Part shown: positions 8,132 to 13,128 of the stretch, piece by piece
Position numbering within the stretch: the stretch's first letter is position 1
How the letters are laid out: every line of letters begins with the position of its first letter
Source of the DNA: Candidatus Woesearchaeota archaeon
GTDB taxonomy: Archaea > Nanobdellota > Nanobdellia > Woesearchaeales > SM23-78
NCBI GenBank assembly: GCA_019322375.1
Contig: JAHWIP010000089.1
Location: forward strand, 1-13,128
Direction of reading: 5' to 3'
Length of the DNA: 13,128 bases
Notes under the pieces: generated by a model
Database searches by the model: none
What the model saw: only the letters and a program-made list of their open reading frames with translations
Told to the model about the DNA's origin: nothing
Translations under genes and position numbers: made by a program

Positions 8132-8136
8132 GGTGA
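8132..8136 (+). promoter_or_regulatory. Shine-Dalgarno (GGTGA) fixing a TTG start
   Basis: GGTGA within AGGTGAGG (8131-8138) matches the anti-SD of archaeal 16S rRNA and sits 4 nt before TTG 8141. It supports the unusual TTG start of the downstream coiled-coil gene, whose protein then begins MALFGKKKK, a plausible N-terminus. Confidence 0.65.
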
Positions 8137-8140
8137 GGTA

Positions 8141-9370
8141 TTGGCATTGTTTGGAAAGAAAAAAAAGAGTAGAGACGATATAATAGCTGAGGGCATAGCA
8201 GACGCAGAGGCAGAAGCAGCAGGTGCTGATCAGGAGAAAAAAGATGAAGCTTTTAACTCTGGCAACCCTAAGCTTGACATGGAGATTACCAGGATAAAAG
8301 CCCAGCTAGAATCATATAATGAGATAAGAAAAGCTAATTCTGAGAGATTCTCAAGGGTGAGCGAGCAGCTAGGAGAGCTTAGAGGCATGATAATGGACAC
8401 TAACAAAACAATGACCAAGATAGAGGTTAGTGCTACTAAAGCCGTGGATTTAGTTGAGAGTGTGCATCCAGAAAAGCTTATGGTAGAGATAAGAAAACAG
8501 GATGGCAAATCTGAAGCTCTTAAAGCTAATATTGAGAGTAATGAAGCAATGATGAGAGATATAATGGAAGAACTAAAGAAGATGAGGCAGCAGATGAACT
8601 TCTACAAAGGCATAGAACAGGTTGCAAAGCTAAACGAGGAAGTCAAGCAAGAAATCCTGGAAATCAAAAAAGTTGAGGCAACCATAGAAAGGCATGCTGA
8701 TAAAGCAGAAACCATATTTTTGGATTTAGAAAAGAAGTTTGCAGAGTTTGAGAAGTATGAGACCATGGTGGATGAGCTTGACAAGACCTTTCATGCAATA
8801 CAAGGAGATTTTGACAAGATGAAACTCCAGCTAAGCAACAAGGCTAATAGAAAAGAGTTTGGTAACTTGATGGACAAATTCACAGAGTTTGAGAGGCACA
8901 CAGGAAACATATTAAAGCTCTTGGATGAGCGCTCAAGGCACATGAAGCAGGAATTAAAAGAAACTGTTAAGAAGATAAAAGAACAGCTTAGAAAAAAACA
9001 TGGCCTAATACTTGATGAGGCAATGGTAAGAGATGAAAGACTGCCTAAGGAGGAGGGCAAATACCTTAAAAAGATGGGTGAGAAGGATAAAGAAGCTAAG
9101 CCTATTGAAGAAAAAAAAGAAGAAAAAGAAAAGAAAGAAGCACCAAAAAAAGAAGAAGAAAAGCTAGTAGAAGAAAAGAAACCTAAACCAACATCCAGTG
9201 CAGAACAAGGAACAGAAGAAAGAACAAGGCTAAGAGACGTTCTTAAAAAGAGAAAGATAATAACCAAAAACCTGAGTGATGAAGAAGAACCATCAAAGGC
9301 AGAGCCTTTGAGTGCCAAAGACGAGTCTTTGAGCAAACCTAAACAAGCCCCAGACACAAAAAATGCATGA
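8141..9370 (+). CDS. Long coiled-coil protein, archaellum FlaC-like
   Basis: 409 aa, TTG start with a strong Shine-Dalgarno, 14 nt after the previous gene. No TM. A short basic N-terminus (LFGKKKK) and acidic linker lead into a long helical region (about 48-310). It contains FSRVSEQLGELRGMI (70-84), KAVDLVESVHPEKL (about 100-113), then EQVAKLNEEVKQEI and IERHADKAE. This order matches what I recall of a DPANN family annotated as archaellum C (FlaC)-like, and that recollection is not searched. The last ~95 residues are a Lys/Glu/Ser/Pro-rich disordered tail. FlaC-type proteins form part of the cytoplasmic collar around an ATPase motor in archaella, so a comparable scaffold role under the membrane ATPase encoded here is an attractive inference. 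No archaellin, FlaH, FlaI or FlaJ gene is in the window. It overlaps the next gene by 8 nt. Confidence 0.78.
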   Translation: MALFGKKKKSRDDIIAEGIADAEAEAAGADQEKKDEAFNSGNPKLDMEITRIKAQLESYNEIRKANSERFSRVSEQLGELRGMIMDTNKTMTKIEVSATKAVDLVESVHPEKLMVEIRKQDGKSEALKANIESNEAMMRDIMEELKKMRQQMNFYKGIEQVAKLNEEVKQEILEIKKVEATIERHADKAETIFLDLEKKFAEFEKYETMVDELDKTFHAIQGDFDKMKLQLSNKANRKEFGNLMDKFTEFERHTGNILKLLDERSRHMKQELKETVKKIKEQLRKKHGLILDEAMVRDERLPKEEGKYLKKMGEKDKEAKPIEEKKEEKEKKEAPKKEEEKLVEEKKPKPTSSAEQGTEERTRLRDVLKKRKIITKNLSDEEEPSKAEPLSAKDESLSKPKQAPDTKNA

Positions 9371-9692
9371 AACATTAATCATAAATAATATTCTTAAAAA
9401 AGTCAATAGGCAGGCAAAAGGCAAAAAAATAAAGTCAATAATTCTTGAAGTGGGTGACCTGGCTCATCTGCCAGCACAGGAATTAAAGGATTTCTTAGGT
9501 AAGATGGTTGATTTCAAGGTTATTGTAAAACCTGTGAAAGCCAAAGTTAAGTGTGTGTGTGGCTATCAGGGAGAACCAAAAATACTGGTTCATGAACATG
9601 ATTTCATCTTGTATGAGTGCCCTAAGTGCGGCAAAACAGCTAAAATAGTAAGCGGAGAAGAGATTGTTCTGAAAGAGATTAAGACCTGGTAA
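9363..9692 (+). CDS. hypA: HypA-like nickel metallochaperone
   Basis: 109 aa, close to the usual ~113 of HypA/HybF, which delivers Ni(II) with HypB to [NiFe]-hydrogenase (or urease). The protein starts MHE, the conserved Ni-binding N-terminus (His2, Glu3), which fixes ATG 9363. It continues with an ILEVGDLAHLPAQEL segment like the HypA core. A zinc-binding loop has Cys64, Cys66, Cys86 and Cys89: the second pair is the canonical CPKCG, but the first is CxC rather than CxxC. The gene overlaps the coiled-coil gene by 8 nt, and no hypB, other hyp or hydrogenase gene is nearby. So it could be a true nickel chaperone carried in an unrelated operon, or a HypA-fold protein repurposed here. Family call firm; function in this organism uncertain. 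Confidence 0.88.
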   Translation: MHETLIINNILKKVNRQAKGKKIKSIILEVGDLAHLPAQELKDFLGKMVDFKVIVKPVKAKVKCVCGYQGEPKILVHEHDFILYECPKCGKTAKIVSGEEIVLKEIKTW

Positions 9693-9701
9693 GATTCTAC
9701 T

Positions 9702-9717
9702 ATGCTTTAATGCTTTA
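9702..9717 (+). repeat. 8-nt tandem duplication downstream of hypA
   Basis: ATGCTTTA occurs twice in direct succession (9702-9709 and 9710-9717), just after the hypA stop. It carries short T runs but no stem-loop. A weak U-rich termination signal is possible; a slippage duplication is equally likely. Confidence 0.5.
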
Positions 9718-9756
9718 ACTCCATTATACTCTATAAGATATAATATTAAGCAAAAT

Positions 9757-9773
9757 CGAAACATTTATAAATA
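9757..9773 (+). promoter_or_regulatory. Archaeal BRE/TATA promoter for the wHTH-surface protein pair
   Basis: CGAAAC (9757-9762, BRE-like purine-rich element) directly precedes TTTATAAATA (9764-9773), a near-consensus archaeal TATA box. Transcription would be expected to start about 25 nt downstream, around 9793-9799, giving a ~60-nt leader before GTG 9856. It is the only convincing promoter I see in the window and separates the upstream gene train from the regulator-surface protein pair. Confidence 0.72.
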
Positions 9774-9788
9774 ATTCATTCTAAAAAT

Positions 9789-9818
9789 ATTATATCATTA
9801 TATCTCTTTAGATATAAT
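9789..9818 (+). promoter_or_regulatory. Candidate operator: inverted and direct repeats at the expected transcription start
   Basis: ATTATATCT (9797-9805) and AGATATAAT (9810-9818) form a perfect 9-bp inverted repeat with a 4-nt spacer. A further direct ATTATATC abuts it (9789-9796), and GATATAAT recurs upstream of the TATA box (9737-9744). The palindrome overlaps the predicted start site, a typical place for repressor binding; the winged-helix protein encoded just downstream is a natural candidate. AT-richness lowers the significance, and the same 8-mer occurs in coding DNA (e.g. 8176-8183). Confidence 0.45.
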
Positions 9819-9855
9819 AGCTATACATCACAGATGAGGGTTAAGGGTTTTAATA

Positions 9856-10449
9856 GTGATTGGCAACGAACTAGAGCAAGAAATAATTAGCCTGTATGCC
9901 AAAGATATTAGTTCTCTCTATAGCATAAACCAGATAGCTCACAGGCTAGGGAAGAAGTATCCCTATATTAACAAGAAAGTAAGTGTCTTGATAAAGAACA
10001 AGATATTCAAGAAAACAATAATAGGGCGCTCATATCTATGCTCATTAAATCTAGAAAACGATGAAACCATATATCTCCTAATCCTTAATGAGATAAGAAG
10101 AAAGAAAGCAGAGCTGGAACTGGACAGCAATCTGCAAGCAGTGCTGGGCTACATTAACAAGGCAAAGAAAATCATAAATCTGCAAGTGGTGCTTAAGCAT
10201 AAAGAAAAAATAATATTTGTGCTGCCAACAAAAGAAGAAAAGGAACAGTTTGAAAAAGCAATAGTAAAACAAGCAATGAATGGCTACCAAGCAGAGATAT
10301 ACACTAAACAAGATTTTCTCAAAGAACTCTTAGACAACAAGGAACTGCAGGAAAAACACATTATTCTGTATGGCTATGAAAAATATTATGATTATATCAG
10401 GGAGATAGAGGACGAGCTAAAACTAAGGTACTCAAAGCTGATACCATGA
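9856..10449 (+). CDS. Winged-helix regulator with degenerate nucleotidyltransferase-like domain
   Basis: 197 aa from GTG 9856. The in-frame stop at 9835-9837 and the absence of another start codon between leave GTG as the start; a purine-rich GATGAGG (9833-9839) lies rather far upstream. Residues 1-68 form a winged helix-turn-helix, with SINQIAHRLGKKYPYINKKV as helix-turn-helix and FKKTIIGRSYLCSLNL as the wing. Such N-termini are, to my knowledge, often fused in DPANN archaea to a MNT-type nucleotidyltransferase domain. The C-terminal part retains that outline (IIFVLPTKEEKEQFEKAI, FLKEL, then KHIILYGYEKYYDYI) but lacks the GSxxxG and DxD metal-binding motifs, so I expect no catalysis. No TM. 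It overlaps the next gene as ATGA, implying co-translation with, and perhaps control of, the surface protein. The promoter and palindrome upstream suggest autoregulation. DNA-binding call good; the degenerate NTase call is moderate. Confidence 0.8.
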   Translation: MIGNELEQEIISLYAKDISSLYSINQIAHRLGKKYPYINKKVSVLIKNKIFKKTIIGRSYLCSLNLENDETIYLLILNEIRRKKAELELDSNLQAVLGYINKAKKIINLQVVLKHKEKIIFVLPTKEEKEQFEKAIVKQAMNGYQAEIYTKQDFLKELLDNKELQEKHIILYGYEKYYDYIREIEDELKLRYSKLIP

Positions 10450-13128
10450 GAACAAACAAAAAAATAACAAACACAATAAAGAAAACAGTAATTATCCTGC
10501 TGGTATTAGTCCTAGTTCTAACAGGCTTAACCCTGACCCTTAGCCAAAGTAGCACACCCCCAAAATTCCTCTATCTCTCTGTTGAAAAACCATACTATGA
10601 GATTGGAGAGAAAGTAACCCTGATAATAACAGCAGACAATCTGGCAGACTATGAGCTAAGCATAACTTCAGAACATAATTTGTACAAGTACAGCGGAGAG
10701 CTACCAGGCAGCATAGATTTTTATCCAAAGGAAGAAGGTAAACACATTGCAGAATTAGCCAATAAAACAAGCCATAGTGTTGCTGATTCACTTGAATTCA
10801 TAGTAGGCACCCACGAAGTAAGCTCTGAAAACATTGAAGTACAAAATCAGAGCAATAACACTGCCAATAACACTGCTTTCATAACAACAGACAAGCAGGA
10901 ATACGTATTAGGAGAAACTGTTAGTGCAATCATAAAACTGCCTGAACCTGCAACTGACAATTTTAATCTTTACTATGAATACCAAGGCTTTGAACAAAGA
11001 TTCATGGGAGACTTATCTGCAGAAATCAGATTTGTACCCCAAGGCATAGGAACTCATTATCTTGTGTTAATGGATCGCAATGGAAATGAAATAGAAAGAT
11101 ACAGTTTTAAAGTGATTGAAAGCACAGGAACAGAACAATTCCCAACCACCTATGTAGGGTCACCCGGGCAAAAAGAAGTTCTCTGGCTCAGGAACAGTAA
11201 AGGAGAAAAGCAAAATGCAATCATCAAGCTCTCCAATGAAACAAACCAGACAAACAAAACAAACAGAGTTAAGCTTGCAGAAATCCTGGTGCAAAGCAAG
11301 GCTTTTGACAAAATAGTGCTACAAGATTTAGAACTAACCCAGGGAACCCAAGGAGAGCTACCAAGCCTAGGAATAGATGAAGTTCCAAAAAATAAAGTTA
11401 AGATTAGCAAAAAAAACATAGTAAAAGCATTTGCTCTTGACCCAACAGAACTGAACTTTACAAATGGAACTCTGACAGGAACAGCAACAGGAAACGAGCT
11501 CTGGAAATGCAAAGACTGGGACTTTGCAAACCAGGGATGTCTGGGGACCTGGGTAAAAATAGCAGACCTAACTCCAGGCCAGGAATATGAAATAGAAATC
11601 AGCCCAGAAGACCCAGGATATGCAGAAGTGATAGAAATAACAAAAGCATTACATTTAGATGAAAACAAAACATTTATCTCAAACATATATCCTGAAGTAA
11701 AAGAAAAAGACAATATATGGTCAGAGCCAGTTCTTAAAAATGAATATGTAAGAGTAAAATTTGAAAAACCTCTTAATTCAGGCAATGACATAACCATATA
11801 TGTCAGAAACAATCAAAGCTTAAACACAAGCATAGAGGTTTATTATTTTAACAGCACTGAAAAAATAACACAATCCCTAGTTATAGCAGAAGAAAGATAT
11901 TACAAGGTTTATCTCTCAGATATGCAGGAAAGCCATGATACTTTTGACTTAAAAGTTGTGAGCACAGGGCCAGAAACAGCATACCTAGAGTTTGACCATG
12001 TTATTGACCCAACCTTCATAGAAAGATACAATGCAACCGCAAATATCTCTGGTCATATCCAGAGTTCAAATTGCAGTGGCAACGGAACAAACACAGTTCT
12101 TATGAACTCAAGCAACAGCATTTACACAGGCAATAATGACACAGGAAACGGAACAGAGTACCGGATGTTTATTAGCTTAGACACCTCCCCAATACCAGAC
12201 GATGCCATTATTAACTCAGCCAGTTTTTACGTATACCTCAATTCTGAAGATTTAGAAGGAGCAGAAACAATTGATGTCTATGCTTGTAGTTATGGAGCAA
12301 GCCTTGAAAACGCAGATTTCCAAAACACCACTTATGGGTATAATCATGGTTCTATCTTTAATGCAACATCAGGAACAAGTCAATACCACTCAGTAAGCCT
12401 GAATGTTTCTGGCAACAATGTATCAAAAACAGGCTATTCTCAGTACTGCTTATTAATAAGCACAGGATGCAATGATACCATAGACTTAGTTGATACCTTA
12501 TCAACAACACCCGCTAATCAGCCATACATCACAATCAACTGGACTGCTGCCCAGGATAATCCGCCAAACATAACTTCTCTGAATTATCCAGAAAATGATA
12601 CTAATATAACAACAAGCAGTCCAGTAGACTTTAACTTCACAGTAACAGATGACTGGAATATAACTGCATGTACTCTTTACACCAATGTCACAAGTTCATG
12701 GGCTGCAAATGAAAGCATAAGCACTGTTACTAACAACAGCCAAAATATAATATCAGCTTCTATGCCTGACGGCAATCTGCTCTGGAATATAAGATGCGAA
12801 GATAACAATGAACCAACAGGATATGGATGGTATGAGTATAACTACACAGTTCATATTGACGCGACACCGCCAACGTCAAATCAACCAAACAACGCAAGCC
12901 ATGAATACAACACAATCGCAAAAATAAACTGGACACTAACAGACAACATAGCACCAGGAAAATACATAATATACAGAAACGGAACAATACAAAATGATAC
13001 CACACCATGGAACAACAACACAAACCTAAACATAAGCATAAACACAACAACACTAGGAACATGGAACTACACAATATGGTACAACGACTCACTAGGAAAC
13101 AACGGAACAACAGACACAGTAATAATAA
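10446..13128 (+). CDS. Large surface glycoprotein with Ig-like and DNRLRE-like modules (3' partial)
   Basis: At least 894 residues, open to the last base of the window, so C-terminally incomplete. ATG 10446 overlaps the regulator's stop as ATGA, with no separate ribosome site. Signal/anchor: basic start (MRTNKK) and hydrophobic 14-32. Order: two K-x2-Y-x2-GE beta-sandwich modules (about 38-120 and 138-225); a region with the Cys-bearing motif LWKCKDWDFANQGCLG and DLTPGQEYEIEI (about 350-385), which I associate with DPANN surface proteins, ending in HVIDPT; a DNRLRE-like beta-sandwich (about 528-703, with RMFISLDTSPIPDDAIINSA); an Ig-like domain opening LNYPENDT (from about 710); and a final Ig/fibronectin-like module from about 804 (NYTIWYNDSLGNNGTTD). 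Dense NxS/T sequons imply heavy N-glycosylation. Probably an adhesin or S-layer-associated host-contact protein. The last module has different codon use. Confidence 0.85.
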   Translation, partial: MRTNKKITNTIKKTVIILLVLVLVLTGLTLTLSQSSTPPKFLYLSVEKPYYEIGEKVTLIITADNLADYELSITSEHNLYKYSGELPGSIDFYPKEEGKHIAELANKTSHSVADSLEFIVGTHEVSSENIEVQNQSNNTANNTAFITTDKQEYVLGETVSAIIKLPEPATDNFNLYYEYQGFEQRFMGDLSAEIRFVPQGIGTHYLVLMDRNGNEIERYSFKVIESTGTEQFPTTYVGSPGQKEVLWLRNSKGEKQNAIIKLSNETNQTNKTNRVKLAEILVQSKAFDKIVLQDLELTQGTQGELPSLGIDEVPKNKVKISKKNIVKAFALDPTELNFTNGTLTGTATGNELWKCKDWDFANQGCLGTWVKIADLTPGQEYEIEISPEDPGYAEVIEITKALHLDENKTFISNIYPEVKEKDNIWSEPVLKNEYVRVKFEKPLNSGNDITIYVRNNQSLNTSIEVYYFNSTEKITQSLVIAEERYYKVYLSDMQESHDTFDLKVVSTGPETAYLEFDHVIDPTFIERYNATANISGHIQSSNCSGNGTNTVLMNSSNSIYTGNNDTGNGTEYRMFISLDTSPIPDDAIINSASFYVYLNSEDLEGAETIDVYACSYGASLENADFQNTTYGYNHGSIFNATSGTSQYHSVSLNVSGNNVSKTGYSQYCLLISTGCNDTIDLVDTLSTTPANQPYITINWTAAQDNPPNITSLNYPENDTNITTSSPVDFNFTVTDDWNITACTLYTNVTSSWAANESISTVTNNSQNIISASMPDGNLLWNIRCEDNNEPTGYGWYEYNYTVHIDATPPTSNQPNNASHEYNTIAKINWTLTDNIAPGKYIIYRNGTIQNDTTPWNNNTNLNISINTTTLGTWNYTIWYNDSLGNNGTTDTVII
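12855..13128 (+). other. Codon-usage and T-depletion discontinuity inside the surface gene
   Basis: From the GCG-ACA-CCG-CCA-ACG codons near 12858 the gene switches style. By hand count, T falls from 59/240 bases (12601-12840) to 29/228 (12901-13128). Asn is AAC 14 : AAT 1 after 12900 against 5 : 8 in 12600-12854, Tyr is TAC 5 : TAT 0, and Thr is almost only ACA. The change coincides with the start of a new beta-sandwich module, suggesting a recently acquired or exchanged repeat. Confidence 0.6.

Noticed and set aside
9551..9560. GT dinucleotide run in hypA as a phase-variation tract
   Set aside because: Only five GT units, encoding the Cys-Val-Cys zinc loop; too short to be a likely contingency repeat.
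11150..11812. Long antisense frame (220 codons) on the minus strand
   Set aside because: It mirrors the surface glycoprotein gene, is Ser/Phe-rich as expected of a reverse complement, shows no domain and has no promoter.
12760..13110. Minus-strand frame rich in Cys and Leu
   Set aside because: It is produced by the T-poor, AAC/ACA-rich codons of the + strand module, which make stops on the other strand rare. No family pattern.
1..13128. CRISPR arrays, tRNA/rRNA genes, transposases or toxin-antitoxin pairs
   Set aside because: No regularly spaced repeats, cloverleaf or rRNA-like stretches, transposase motifs or toxin folds were seen on either strand; the RHH pair has no toxin partner within the window.

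Overview
The window looks like a piece of a DPANN-type archaeal genome, most like the Woesearchaeota/Pacearchaeota group. This is inferred from family patterns, not from a marker gene. The reasons are AT-rich DNA with AGA/AGG arginine and ATA isoleucine codons, a BRE/TATA promoter, ATGA and 7-8 nt gene overlaps, large Asn/Thr-rich surface proteins with many N-glycosylation sequons, and protein families that I associate with DPANN genomes. All genes lie on the + strand. There are no RNA genes, IS elements or CRISPR arrays, and no gene-free stretch longer than about 165 bases.

Region 1 (about 25-9692) reads as one tight gene train of seven genes. It starts with two small overlapping ribbon-helix-helix regulators. 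Next is a large single-pass surface protein with PKD/Ig-like ectodomains and a cytoplasmic helical tail. Next is a 1297-residue membrane protein whose ectodomain is joined across the membrane to a HerA/VirB4-like ATPase and two DUF5752-like C-terminal copies. It ends with a small coiled-coil protein, a long coiled-coil protein resembling archaellum FlaC-like proteins, and a HypA-like metallochaperone. The two membrane proteins share a layout (signal or anchor, big ectodomain, TM, helical tail). Related helical hairpins recur in the ATPase and the small coiled-coil protein. My working model is a membrane-spanning, ATP-driven surface apparatus with cytoplasmic adaptors. Its substrate cannot be told from sequence.

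The junction between the second regulator and the surface protein (507-628) holds two strong stem-loops. It may be a structured leader or terminator rather than coding sequence, so the true start of the surface protein is uncertain (503, 536 or 629).

Region 2 (9693-9855) is an intergenic control region with a clear BRE/TATA promoter and a perfect inverted repeat close to the expected transcription start. It drives region 3: a winged-helix regulator with a degenerate nucleotidyltransferase-like C-terminus, translationally coupled (ATGA) to a second large surface glycoprotein that runs off the window end. The last roughly 270 bases of that gene change sharply in codon use and T content at a domain boundary, which suggests module exchange.
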